From positions 434,001 to 498,000 of the forward strand of contig LR877164.1 in the NCBI GenBank assembly GCA_903995115.1: a stretch of 64,000 nt of DNA. The letters run 5' to 3'. The first letter of the stretch is position 1, and every line of letters begins with the position of its first letter. This document shows positions 45,629 to 55,027 of this stretch, piece by piece. Source of the stretch: Angomonas deanei (Eukaryota; Euglenozoa; Kinetoplastea; Trypanosomatida; Trypanosomatidae). The notes below the pieces were generated by a model, which worked only from the letters and a program-made list of their open reading frames with translations, did no database searches and had not been told where the DNA came from. The position numbers and the translations under genes were made by a program.

Positions 45629-46993
45629 ATGACCATGTCCGACACCAATGTGGAACTTTCCATTAATATTGAGGAGATTAAGACGAGCGGAAAAATAGAA
45701 AAGATGCTACGAACGGAGCGGGGCAACAATGGTGTCCCACCACCAAACTGGGAACCGCTACCGTCGGAACACCTCTACGATGAAAAGGGATTCCCCAAGC
45801 CTCAAGTTGTACTACAACACTTCAAGCGAGAGGGTTTACTGTTCGAGGCGGACGCACTCAAGATTATTACGCGTTGCGCTAACATTTGGAAAGACGAGCC
45901 GAATGTGACGCGACAGAGCGACCCGGTCGTGATTGCGGGGGACATCCACGGACAGTTCTACGACTTGTTGAATCTGTTGGAAATCGGTGGAGACCCCAGC
46001 ACGCAGAATTACATTTTCCTCGGTGACTACGTGGACCGAGGCTGCTTCGGGATGGAGGTGATCCTTCTCCTCATGTGCTACAAGATTAATTATCCCAAGA
46101 CAATCGTGATGCTCCGCGGCAATCACGAGAGCCGTCATCTCACGGCGTACTTTAACTTTAAGCGTGAAGTACAGTACAAGTACTCCCTGGCTGTCTATAA
46201 TGCCATCATGTCCGCGTTTGACTGTCTTCCTCTGTGCTGTATTTTGAACGATCGCTTTTTCTGTGTGCACGGCGGCCTTTCACCGGAACTCCTCAGCATT
46301 GCCGATATTAACGCAATTCATCGGTTCCGCGAGCCTCCCTCGTCTGGTCCGATGTGCGATTTGCTTTGGGCAGATCCGATGGACGAGAAGGAAGGCAGCG
46401 CACACGTGCCGCAGCTGTTTGTGCCCAACAGTACACGTGGATGCTCCTATGTGTTTAGCCACGCCGCCGCCGTTCGCTTCTTGGATGCCAACAAGTTGAC
46501 CACCATTATTCGAGGACACGAAGCACAAGACGAGGGCTACCACCTTTACAAGAAGACGACAAAAGGGTTCCCAGCGGTAATTTGCCTCTTCTCGGCGCCC
46601 AACTACTGCGACACGTATGATAACCGAGCAGCAATTGTGAGCTTCAATAACAGCATCATGAGCATACGGCAGTTCAACAGCAACCCCCATCCGTACTATT
46701 TACCAAATTACATGAACGCGTTTGCCTGGTCTCTTCCGTTTGTGGCGGAGAAGCTGATGGATTTCTGGTCCAACACCTTGCAGGGGAAGAATACCTTCGC
46801 GGAGGAGGCGACCGCGGTGCCCAAAGATGTGATGGATGCCTACAACGATTCCATCAAGAGAAAAATAGCCAATATTAACCAAATAACTCGCTCGATCAGC
46901 TCAGACAGTGAAAGAGATACGCTCAGTGTGCCGGAAGGGGAATCGATTCTTCCTTCGAACATTGCAGAAATGCGGGAGAGATGGCCGGAGTAG
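45629..46993 (+). CDS. Calcineurin A (Ca2+/calmodulin-dependent phosphatase PP2B catalytic subunit)
   Basis: The 454-residue product shows all PPP phosphatase motifs: GDIHGQFYDLLNL, GDYVDRG, GNHESRHL, CVHGGLSP and SAPNYCDTYDNRAAI. The sequence after these, RQFNSNPHPYYLPNYMNAF then WSLPFVAEKLMDFW, is diagnostic of calcineurin A and includes the helix that binds calcineurin B. The N-terminus is ordinary for the family. The C-terminal part after residue 400 is short: no clear calmodulin-binding basic helix or autoinhibitory segment is obvious, so regulation may differ from the mammalian enzyme. It acts in calcium signalling with a separately encoded calcineurin B. Confidence 0.9.
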   Translation: MTMSDTNVELSINIEEIKTSGKIEKMLRTERGNNGVPPPNWEPLPSEHLYDEKGFPKPQVVLQHFKREGLLFEADALKIITRCANIWKDEPNVTRQSDPVVIAGDIHGQFYDLLNLLEIGGDPSTQNYIFLGDYVDRGCFGMEVILLLMCYKINYPKTIVMLRGNHESRHLTAYFNFKREVQYKYSLAVYNAIMSAFDCLPLCCILNDRFFCVHGGLSPELLSIADINAIHRFREPPSSGPMCDLLWADPMDEKEGSAHVPQLFVPNSTRGCSYVFSHAAAVRFLDANKLTTIIRGHEAQDEGYHLYKKTTKGFPAVICLFSAPNYCDTYDNRAAIVSFNNSIMSIRQFNSNPHPYYLPNYMNAFAWSLPFVAEKLMDFWSNTLQGKNTFAEEATAVPKDVMDAYNDSIKRKIANINQITRSISSDSERDTLSVPEGESILPSNIAEMRERWPE

Positions 46994-47201
46994 CGGTCTC
47001 ACTCCCAATGCTTTCCCTTTTTCACATCTGTGTTGGTTGCCTTTTCTAATGCTGTCAAGCGTGTTTCGCCATTTTTGTTTGCGGAATAAAGCGTCTATAG
47101 TTTCATGTTGGTGCATGACCTTTCCCTCCCTTTTCTTTTTTATGGATGTGTTTTATATGGAATCCCTCCCTCTCTTTCCCTCTCGCTCTCGTTGTTTCTT
47201 T

Positions 47202-47203
47202 AG
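47202..47203 (+). promoter_or_regulatory. Splice acceptor AG of the PPR gene
   Basis: A 39-base CT-rich tract from about 47163 ends in AG here, 10 bases before ATG 47214. The long frame open back to 46908 overlaps the calcineurin gene and is not coding in that part. Confidence 0.65.
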
Positions 47204-47213
47204 TGTTGCTTCC

Positions 47214-49421
47214 ATGAGTAGAATTGCAAAGGATGGCGTTGGGAAAGGGTTGCGGCAACGTATTCAGACGAAACGTTGGAATCGACATCAAGAGGCTATT
47301 ACCTCTGGTGACAGCGCCCTCCCCACTGTTCACTCCCCCCAAGACTCGTTGGTGAGGAATAAAGTTCTGCAAAATGCCTTTTTGGGTAATGTCCCCCCTA
47401 CTGCTCTGCAAAAGAAATTTAGGAACGCGGTTCAAGCGTCGACTTCCAAGTCCAATGCGGTAGAGGCGTTTCTTCTTTTAGCTTCTGCGACAAACGGCTC
47501 CGTGAGCAGGGAGTGCGTGCAGGCTCTGAGTTCATCTCTGGTGAAGCTGCAGGTGAAGGAGGATCTCGGCGAGGCGGCGTACCGAGAGCTGCTCCAGGCT
47601 GCGGTGGGGAGCGACGATGAGCGGTGGCGTGATATCTCGCCAGAAGAGGAGAGCATATTTGCTACATATGAGCGCCAGAAGCTCGAACGACACGCCGAGC
47701 GCGGGAGCGGTTTTAACAAAGAGCTTGGTATGAAAGTGGAAGGTAGCGATAACGAAAAAGTAGCGCTCATTGAATTTCAACTGCGTCGGCACACGAACGA
47801 TTCCATGGTGCCCGTCTCAAACGACACCCTGGTAAATCTAATGCACCTGGATATTTCTTGGCTGGCTGCCCTCCGTTTGTTGCAGTACGCCAGAGAATTG
47901 AGTCCCGAGGTCCCACCGAACATGGAAATGCTGGATCGCGTGACTGGCCTGATGACTGGGTATAAGAGTAACGGTCTTGGGTCGCGGCCATGGACGGAAG
48001 CGCTCCGTCTGTACAACACAGCTCTTCATTCCGGCTATGAAACCAGTCTGACGACCCACGCACACGCGCTCGATGCGCTGTGGCGGAGCAACGATTCTTT
48101 CCAGAAGGTGCATTCTCCGGTAAACGCGGCACACCAACAGTTTCTGCTAACCTCTGCCAAAAAAATAAAGGACGAAGTGGCCTCCTTGAAGCATCTGCGT
48201 GTGGCCGGCGACGAGGGTTGCAATTATCTGGAGAGTCTCGTAAAGGTGGTGGCGGCGGCGGGTGATTGGGAGTCCGCCTTGGGTGTTTTGTTCGACATGG
48301 ACGCCACTCCCGATGGACTTTCCCATCGGTTGCTGGTGCCGACGGCGGAGACATTCGCCTTCGCGATGATCGCCTGCAACGTGAAGGGCAATGCGACGCA
48401 CTCCTACTCCCTACAGCAGATTTTTAAAGAGTCCTACTCCTGGAGAAGCCTCCACTCTGAAGTGCTGCTCACCTACCTCCAGTCTCTCCGTCACATTACG
48501 CGAACTGCCCCGTGGGTGGGCGAGATTGTGGAGGAGCTCGTGAAGGACGGGAACGGCCTGGACTGTCCTTGTGCCATTGCGTGTCTACAGTTACTCTCCG
48601 CCTCCGCTGTTCGTAGCGAAACACCAAAAGCGCGTCTTGCCCGTACGCTGTTCGATCTTTTTGACGCCAACGCCTATACGCAACAACCTCTCGCGCGAAA
48701 AATAGAGCTGCAGACGCTTTTTCGCTGCTGCTATGTTATTGAATCCAGGGAGGGGGAGTCCGGGAGTGTTATGAACCATATTCGACAGTACTACACCAGC
48801 CTGTTCGGGCCGGACTCCGCTGAGGTGGAGTGGATCGATGACACGGAGGTTTACGCCCTCCAAAGCACGCCTAGCTGGGAAAAGGCTATGGAGATTTTTG
48901 AGAGACAGGTGATGAGGCGACCGCGCGAAAAAGTAAAGTACTTGCCGGTTCCCCTGCGCCAAGTACGGTGGATGTGCTGTCACACACTGCTAAACTGTTG
49001 TCGTTCGATTGTTGCCGACGCCGACAGTGATGAGTTCCTTCTCGACGACGAGGCCCACCAGTCAGAAACACAGAACGCGCTGGAAATTGTCCGACGGATC
49101 GAGCACTTTATCAAGGTGAACATCCACGACCAGGATATCTCCGTCGGCGCCGAGGCCTTGTCTGAAATAAAACTGCTGGGGTGTTTACACGAAACGAATA
49201 AAAAGAAACGCGTAGCGACAGCGACGGAGGCAATGAACGAATTGGCGTTTGCTCCCGAATCTTCCCTCACCCCGTCGATTATCGCATTGCTATCCAGAGC
49301 GCTAGAAGTGGCAGAGTTGAATCTGACCACTGTTGTAAAAGAGAATCACGCGGCCTTTCGTGGCTCCGTGAGCGCTTTAGACACGCCCGATATAGCGCCG
49401 TTGGAAAAAGTTTACCTTTGA
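47214..49421 (+). CDS. PPR-like mitochondrial RNA-binding protein
   Basis: The 735-residue product starts MSRIAKDGVGKGLRQRIQTKRW, a basic segment that can serve as a mitochondrial presequence. Pentatricopeptide-like helical pairs appear from about residue 180, for example PWTEALRLYNTALHSGYETS then THAHALDAL, and DWESALGVLFDM then PTAETFAFAMIACNVKG. The repeats are degenerate and spaced irregularly, as in kinetoplastid mitoribosomal and RNA-processing PPR proteins. The ATG used lies just after the strongest processing tract. An upstream start at 47157 would give a more hydrophobic leader but would precede the acceptor. Confidence 0.7.
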   Translation: MSRIAKDGVGKGLRQRIQTKRWNRHQEAITSGDSALPTVHSPQDSLVRNKVLQNAFLGNVPPTALQKKFRNAVQASTSKSNAVEAFLLLASATNGSVSRECVQALSSSLVKLQVKEDLGEAAYRELLQAAVGSDDERWRDISPEEESIFATYERQKLERHAERGSGFNKELGMKVEGSDNEKVALIEFQLRRHTNDSMVPVSNDTLVNLMHLDISWLAALRLLQYARELSPEVPPNMEMLDRVTGLMTGYKSNGLGSRPWTEALRLYNTALHSGYETSLTTHAHALDALWRSNDSFQKVHSPVNAAHQQFLLTSAKKIKDEVASLKHLRVAGDEGCNYLESLVKVVAAAGDWESALGVLFDMDATPDGLSHRLLVPTAETFAFAMIACNVKGNATHSYSLQQIFKESYSWRSLHSEVLLTYLQSLRHITRTAPWVGEIVEELVKDGNGLDCPCAIACLQLLSASAVRSETPKARLARTLFDLFDANAYTQQPLARKIELQTLFRCCYVIESREGESGSVMNHIRQYYTSLFGPDSAEVEWIDDTEVYALQSTPSWEKAMEIFERQVMRRPREKVKYLPVPLRQVRWMCCHTLLNCCRSIVADADSDEFLLDDEAHQSETQNALEIVRRIEHFIKVNIHDQDISVGAEALSEIKLLGCLHETNKKKRVATATEAMNELAFAPESSLTPSIIALLSRALEVAELNLTTVVKENHAAFRGSVSALDTPDIAPLEKVYL

Positions 49422-49616
49422 CGCGAGAATGTTTCAGTCTATTTTCACATAAAAACAAAGTGTACATTAACTCTTAAAAAATGTTTTATTGTCGTTGTTG
49501 CTGTTTTTTTCCTTTCGGGCATCGCCGGCGTGGGCCTGGGTGTTGCCATTGTTTGAAACGTGGGTGCGTACCGTCATCATTAGCACACCCCCCCTTTTTT
49601 TTCGAAGTAGCCTCAG

Positions 49617-50477
49617 ATGGGTGCTCTTTGCTCCAAAAGTCGGGAAGGTAATTCGTTTTTCATAGACTGTGACTCGTACTTTGGGTCCTGCTGGTTATTG
49701 TCCAGCTCCAAGGAGTCGTTCAGTCCTAGCCGTTGGTTCCCCGTGAATGACCACACACTGAACGGAAGACGAAATAAAAAGAGAGCCTTTTCCATTTCCT
49801 CTAACGAAATGTCGACAAAAGAGCGGTCCAAATGCTCCTTTCTCCTCGAACGAAATGTTTCTGTCCCGGAAGGCTTGGAAGTGACGGGGTATAACAAAAT
49901 TACAATCGCCACCTTTTCCGCTGGCGAGATGAAGGAGGGTAAGACCTTGATGGTCGGCGGTGTACATTTCTCCGTACCAGCGGTAGAGGACACGCATTGT
50001 GTGCTAACGGTTGTGACGGTGAAGCGGATGGAACTGGAGATGGTGCCGGCGCAGCACGAGGTGCGTCACTACACGCGCCACCGTATACGTGCTCCGCCGC
50101 AGAACGACGAGGATCGTCAGACCGTCGGGGAGGGTTGTATTACCGGGGAGGAGTTTGGAGGGTTTTTTATCGTAGCATCCGACAATACGCGGCTGGCGAG
50201 GGAGGTTACTCGTATTTTAACGAAGCGATTAGGGGAGGATGCGAGTGTGACGCAGGAATCCCACAAAGGGGCTGCCGATACATTGAATGATGAAACCACA
50301 AAGTTTAATTTGATTTATTCGTCTATTCCTGTTCTGCTGACCAATGAAATGTCAATGAAGGAGAGGGTCGACTCTTTGGCCTGCTCCGTCGTTGATTTAT
50401 ACTGTAGTCCGAGAAATTGGAGAATCACAGCCCTCTTTCTTCAAAGGTACGAGGCTATCGGATGCTTGCTGACGTAA
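49617..50477 (+). CDS. Probably dual-acylated membrane-associated protein of unknown function
   Basis: The 286-residue protein begins MGALCSKSREG: glycine 2 with serine at 6 fits N-myristoylation and cysteine 5 fits palmitoylation, the pattern of plasma or flagellar membrane anchoring in kinetoplastids. The rest is soluble with no membrane span. A middle segment with many beta-strand-like stretches (VTGYNKITIATFSAGEMKEG) is followed by a charged, mixed region. I recognise no domain. The start is fixed by an ATG directly after a T tract and AG near 49611-49615. Confidence 0.6.
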   Translation: MGALCSKSREGNSFFIDCDSYFGSCWLLSSSKESFSPSRWFPVNDHTLNGRRNKKRAFSISSNEMSTKERSKCSFLLERNVSVPEGLEVTGYNKITIATFSAGEMKEGKTLMVGGVHFSVPAVEDTHCVLTVVTVKRMELEMVPAQHEVRHYTRHRIRAPPQNDEDRQTVGEGCITGEEFGGFFIVASDNTRLAREVTRILTKRLGEDASVTQESHKGAADTLNDETTKFNLIYSSIPVLLTNEMSMKERVDSLACSVVDLYCSPRNWRITALFLQRYEAIGCLLT

Positions 50478-50670
50478 CGGGAAACTTTGCCTATTTCTTG
50501 TTGTAGCTTCTCTTGAATAGATTTTGTGTTTTGGCTGTTTGACTTTTGGGCGTCCTCGTTGATGTACTTTTATTTCTTTCCACTCCTGTTTTTTTTTTTT
50601 TTTAAGAAATTGCTGAAAACGTAATCATAGAATACTTAAAAGAAACTACAACAAAGAAACACAAATCAGT

Positions 50671-52167
50671 ATGCCCCCGCTTCGTGTGTGCGTGCTCGTG
50701 AGCTCCTACGAAGGCTCGGATAGCGAGCTAAAAGAGTACGAGGGGGATTTATTTCAAAACCCCGCCAACTACTTTTCAAAAGAGGATGAAAACGAGTTTA
50801 CTTTTACTTTAGTGGAGATCAGAAAGGCGACCAGCTATCGCCAGATCCGGCAGTTGGTGAAGTCGGGTAATTATGATCTGTTTTACAACCAGTGCGACGG
50901 CGCCAAGGACGAGGACCGCGCAGGGATTGACGTGGTGGAGGCGCTGGAGGAGTTTCTAGTTCCCTTCACTGGGGCCACCTCCAAGTTTTACGAGCCGACC
51001 AAACCGGAAATGAAGATGGTGGCCTACTACTATAATATCAACACCGCACGGTACGCCGTGGTGGAGCAGGGCGAGGACGTGTTAGAGTTGTGCAAAGAAC
51101 TTCGCTACCCGTTGATTGTCAAGCACATTTCCGGCTACAGCAGCGTGGGAATGGACAAGAGCTGCAAGGTGCTCAACGCAGAGCAACTCAAGAAGAGGAC
51201 GGAGGCCTTCGTGGAGGAGTATCAGCTGGCGCTTGTGGAGGAGTTCATCACTGGGGACGAGGCAACCGTGTTGGCGTGCCGTGATGAGACCCAGCCGGAC
51301 GGAGTGCGTGTGTTCCACCCGGTCCAGGTGAACTTCCCGAAAGGGGAAGACTTCAAACACTTTCACCTCAAGTGGGAGTCCTTTGAGGGGATGGAGTGGA
51401 CGCTGGTGAAGGACACCGACCCCGCGCTTCCGCAAATGACGGAGATGGCGAGAAAGGCGTTTAAGAAGATGATGGGTGGGATAGGGTATGGACGGATAGA
51501 TGTGCGGATTGATCGTAAAACCAACGAGGTGTTTTTCCTCGAAATCAATCCCAACTGCGGCATCATGTACCCAATGGGCCAAGAGGGGTCGGCCGATTGG
51601 ATTCTTAAGCTGTCGCCCGACTTTAAGCAGAAGGATTTCGCCAAACTACAAATCAAGGAGGCGCTTCGGTACAACGATTCTATCCGACTCTTGTATAGTG
51701 TAAATTTCGACAACAAGCGCGGCTACCACCTGCGGGCGGTCGAGGCGATCCCCAAAGGAAAGGTTATTCTCGAGGATGAGAGTCGCGCGGTGCGTCTTGT
51801 CACCAAGCCGTACGCACAGACTCACTTTTCCCCAGAGTTGTACAATGACTTTGTGCACAATGCGTGGCCGCTGGGGGCGGATTCGCACTACTATGCCCTG
51901 TGGGACAGAGAGCCACGACACTGGCGCAGCTTCAACCACTCGTGCTCCCCCAACATGTGCTTTGGCCCTGAGCGGTCTCTGAACGTGATCGCTCTACACG
52001 ACATTAAAAAAGGGGAAGAGCTGACAATGGACTATCGACAGTTTATGGACGGAAATATGCCCAGCTTTAAGTGCTACTGCAATGCCCCAAACTGTGCGGG
52101 AACCATTGTTCCAGGGTCACTCCTGAGTACCCCGATAGCTGGCCGGTCCGTCAGTAGCGAACATTGA
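50671..52167 (+). CDS. Fusion of an ATP-grasp (D-Ala-D-Ala ligase-like) domain with a SET methyltransferase domain
   Basis: The 498-residue product has an N-terminal ATP-grasp domain (about 1-315): a preATP-grasp part with YDLFYNQCDG, the ATP-binding lysine region PLIVKHISGYSSVGM, GRIDVRID with metal-binding D277, and FLEINPNCG with E291 and N293, as in D-alanine-D-alanine ligases. A SET domain follows (about 345-480): FNHSCSPN at 421-428, GEELTMDY at 448-455 and a post-SET zinc motif C468-x-C470-x4-C475. SET domains methylate lysines using S-adenosylmethionine. The two parts are joined without a gap. A substrate-carrier fusion has been reported in some protists, but its substrate here is unknown. 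No interruption is seen. Confidence 0.88.
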   Translation: MPPLRVCVLVSSYEGSDSELKEYEGDLFQNPANYFSKEDENEFTFTLVEIRKATSYRQIRQLVKSGNYDLFYNQCDGAKDEDRAGIDVVEALEEFLVPFTGATSKFYEPTKPEMKMVAYYYNINTARYAVVEQGEDVLELCKELRYPLIVKHISGYSSVGMDKSCKVLNAEQLKKRTEAFVEEYQLALVEEFITGDEATVLACRDETQPDGVRVFHPVQVNFPKGEDFKHFHLKWESFEGMEWTLVKDTDPALPQMTEMARKAFKKMMGGIGYGRIDVRIDRKTNEVFFLEINPNCGIMYPMGQEGSADWILKLSPDFKQKDFAKLQIKEALRYNDSIRLLYSVNFDNKRGYHLRAVEAIPKGKVILEDESRAVRLVTKPYAQTHFSPELYNDFVHNAWPLGADSHYYALWDREPRHWRSFNHSCSPNMCFGPERSLNVIALHDIKKGEELTMDYRQFMDGNMPSFKCYCNAPNCAGTIVPGSLLSTPIAGRSVSSEH

Positions 52168-52721
52168 TGAATTTCGTTTTTGCGTGAATAAGAAGAGAGG
52201 TGAACGCTGTTCACCTGAATTGACGTTTCCGGGCCCCATAAGCGTGGAAAACGCAAATATGCTTTAGTTTTTTTCTTTTTCATCGTATCAAACTGCTGGT
52301 ACCCCAGTTACTGTTTCATAGAAATGAGCGTATGTCGTAATTACGACCCTTCGTGAGAATACGTGACGCTTTCAATCATAGAGTTCTTGTTTTCCATTAA
52401 AACAAAACAATCCAAAACAAATATCGTGGTTTCGGTAGTCAAAAAAAAAAAAAAAAAAAATAGTAATTAAAAATGTTGAGAGTGTCTAATCGTTTTGCTG
52501 ATTTTAGCACTGTAGTTTAAAGGTGTGGCGGGCGGCATTGTTAAATGTGGGAATAACTGTGCATCCCTTTTTCTTTTACTTCCTGGAAGTCGTATTACAT
52601 CTATCTCTCTCTCTTTCTCTCTCGCTCGCTCTTTCTCTGTTTTCTCTCTGACATCCAAAAGGCTTTATTTTATTCACTTTCCCGCCTATCTGTGTCTTAT
52701 TTTTTTTCTTTTTTTGTTAAA
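52168..52721 (+). promoter_or_regulatory. Long spacer before the NEK-like kinase gene
   Basis: No gene is visible in these 554 bases. An A run lies at 52441-52460 and a CT-repeat tract at about 52600-52652 is followed by an AG at about 52660-52661. From there to the ATG at 52722 the leader is again T-rich without AG, so the acceptor is probably the one near 52661. Confidence 0.5.
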
Positions 52722-54089
52722 ATGGCGGAATCACTTACCAAAAACAAAAAGATCATCGGGAAAGAGATCAAACTGGGCGACTCCATCGGTTGCGGCGGGA
52801 ACGGCGAGGTCTTCCTGGCGGAGCCCCTCAAGCGAATCGGTCAGTTCAACTACCCAAAAGCGTTTGTGGTAAAAGTGATCCGCAAGGAAGTCTGTTCGGC
52901 GGAGTACATGGAAACCATTCACAGAGAACTAGAAACCATCAAGAAGTTATCCCACCCTTTTGTCATTGAATACGTCGGCTCCTGGATGGAGTGCGGCAAG
53001 AACCCCTTCTGCGGCTGCTACTGCTTGGCCACCAACTACTGTAGCGGTGGGGACCTTCATTCACTGATTTGCAACTTCATGTCTAAAAAAATGCAGCCGC
53101 CGGAGGAGTTGGTGACTAAACTGATGGCCAATGTGTTTTCAGCGCTAAACTACAGTCATTCACGAAAAGTCATTCACCGCGACATTAAACCGGGAAACGT
53201 ATTCGTAGTCAAGACGAAAAGCGGCGAGGTGGAGAAGGCGGTACTGGGGGACTACGGTCTGGCTCGACCGCTCGACAAGACGTGCCAGGTCATTCAGACG
53301 CGCGTCGGTACACCGTGCTACTGCTCCCCGGAGATTGTGGCAGCCGAGCCGTACACGTACAAGACGGATATCTTTTCCGCCGGTGCCATGTTTTATGAAC
53401 TCATGACGCTGGAAAGACCGTTTTGGAAGAAGGAGTACACCGACCGCCAAATCTTCAAGGCAATTCTCAACGTGGACCCGATGCCGCGTATGGACGTGCT
53501 CTGTCAAGGAAAGTACAATAGCGGCCTCATTCGGATTGTCGGTTCGTGCCTGATGAAGCACGAAAGTGGCCGGCCATCCGCTTTTGATATACTGACCACG
53601 CTTTCCTCCCACCTCACGCGCTATGTTCGCATTAATCACATTCCAGTTTTCCCGCCGTCGAACAAAAACGGTGTCTCACCGGTGCGGTGCAGGTCGCCAC
53701 AAAAAAGCCCTGTTTCTCCGTCCAAGTCACCCCAAAAGGAAGTTCCAGCAAACACGAACGCCACGTCTGACGCGAGGACAGAGTATGCGCAGAGAAAATA
53801 CGACGACCCCAACAAGACGGATAAAGGCGAAACGGATTGCAGCCCAGCACGGCTGGTTGCGGTGCTTCAGAAGGAATTCTCTTCCGACTTGGATTCCCCC
53901 CTTCTTTCACTTTTAGACAACAACGCGGAAGTATACGCTCTCGTCAAAGTTTTAACCATCACCAGAAAAGGAGATCTTCACGCACTCGAAAATGCAATGT
54001 TCAAAGTTCTTTTGGCCCTTTCCCCTACCGCTCCTGTCCAAAAAGCGGTTGAACTTGTTTCACAAGACTTTAAGAATATTGATGGATAG
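52722..54089 (+). CDS. NEK-like serine/threonine kinase with DYG
   Basis: The 455-residue product has a kinase domain at about 18-290: glycine loop GCGGNGEVFLA, HRD at 152-154 (VIHRDIKPGN), and DYG at 177-179 in place of DFG. The activation segment TRVGTPCYCSPEIV and the C-terminal KTDIFSAGAMFYELMTLERPF are NEK-like; GTPxYxSPE is the family hallmark. A serine/proline-rich region with repeated SP steps (KSPVSPSKSPQKE) follows and then a short helical tail. NEK kinases act at basal bodies, flagella and in mitosis. The DYG form keeps the aspartate and glycine, so activity is expected. Confidence 0.82.
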   Translation: MAESLTKNKKIIGKEIKLGDSIGCGGNGEVFLAEPLKRIGQFNYPKAFVVKVIRKEVCSAEYMETIHRELETIKKLSHPFVIEYVGSWMECGKNPFCGCYCLATNYCSGGDLHSLICNFMSKKMQPPEELVTKLMANVFSALNYSHSRKVIHRDIKPGNVFVVKTKSGEVEKAVLGDYGLARPLDKTCQVIQTRVGTPCYCSPEIVAAEPYTYKTDIFSAGAMFYELMTLERPFWKKEYTDRQIFKAILNVDPMPRMDVLCQGKYNSGLIRIVGSCLMKHESGRPSAFDILTTLSSHLTRYVRINHIPVFPPSNKNGVSPVRCRSPQKSPVSPSKSPQKEVPANTNATSDARTEYAQRKYDDPNKTDKGETDCSPARLVAVLQKEFSSDLDSPLLSLLDNNAEVYALVKVLTITRKGDLHALENAMFKVLLALSPTAPVQKAVELVSQDFKNIDG

Positions 54090-54382
54090 ACCCCTCCCAA
54101 TTCACTTCTACTACTTGTTTTTCTATAGTTTTTTGTTTGTTTCCCACCCCCCGCTTTTTTCTAAAAGAGGCGCTGCCCTTTTATTGGATAGTTTCTTACT
54201 CACGTTTTCCTCCCACACTATTGAATTTTCTTTTTTTCCCTCCCGTGTGCCTTCTGTTATGCGTTGCCGATGCTCTGCTGTGCTTTTCATTACTTTTCCC
54301 TTCGTCCACCTTTTCTCCCTCTCATTTGTTGTATGTTTGTATAGAAGCTTTTTTTTTTTTTCTCGTAAGGGTTGTTGTTAGG

Positions 54383-54826
54383 ATGTCCGCGTTACGTTTA
54401 GCAGCAAAACAAATACAACGGCAGGCCACGTTACAGCCACGATTGTCCCTCCCTGCCGGGCGCACCATCTCCCTCGAGGAGGGACGTCGGCTGGCCAAGT
54501 TGGTGAACGACGAGGAGGAGCGTATTCAGACCGGTGCGACACAATTATTGGACGAGGCACTGGGCTCCTCGGTGCAGCTGGAAAGCGATGTGTCGAAGCG
54601 CATTATTTTGTTGAGACAGAAGCAGAACCACGCGGCGAATATTACAGCGGCGTTGAAGTTTGCAAAGAAACAGCGAAAGAATTCGTCCATCCCCGCCGGC
54701 GATGCGGAAAAACTCAAAACCATAGCGGGCAAGGTTTTACGAAAGGAAAGCGGCAGTGGCACCGAGACGCTGAAGGCTAGACGCATTAGGGCGTCCGGAA
54801 AGGACAAGGCTTCCAAACGGAAATAA
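54383..54826 (+). CDS. Small basic protein of unknown function
   Basis: The 147-residue product from ATG 54383 begins MSALRLAAKQIQRQATLQPR and is rich in K, R and A throughout, ending KDKASKRK. The first 20 residues are acid-free and could be a mitochondrial presequence, but the overall basicity also suits a nucleic-acid-binding protein. The frame is open back to 54137 through a T-rich leader without usable signals, so the downstream ATG is preferred. No domain is recognised. Confidence 0.5.
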   Translation: MSALRLAAKQIQRQATLQPRLSLPAGRTISLEEGRRLAKLVNDEEERIQTGATQLLDEALGSSVQLESDVSKRIILLRQKQNHAANITAALKFAKKQRKNSSIPAGDAEKLKTIAGKVLRKESGSGTETLKARRIRASGKDKASKRK

Positions 54827-55003
54827 GGATAAAGTTAAGATTTTGTTTATTGGTAATATCATTTAATCACGGTTAATCTATTTAATTCTGTAGTGTGGCC
54901 TCAAAAGGACGATGATCACAAGGTTCTGCTACTTGCTTTCTTTGCGCCAGTCTTACGTTTTGTTTTGCATTTTAATCTCTCAATTATTTCTTTTAAAACT
55001 AGC

Positions 55004-55019
55004 TTTTTTTTTTTTTTAG
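55004..55019 (+). promoter_or_regulatory. Splice acceptor of the PqiA-like gene
   Basis: A 14-T run (55004-55017) is followed directly by AG at 55018-55019, and the ATG at 55028 follows eight bases later. Confidence 0.7.
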
Positions 55020-55027
55020 TAAAAGAA

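Noticed and set aside
46908-47213. Longer N-terminus of the PPR protein
   Set aside because: The added part overlaps the end of the calcineurin gene and crosses a strong CT tract and AG.
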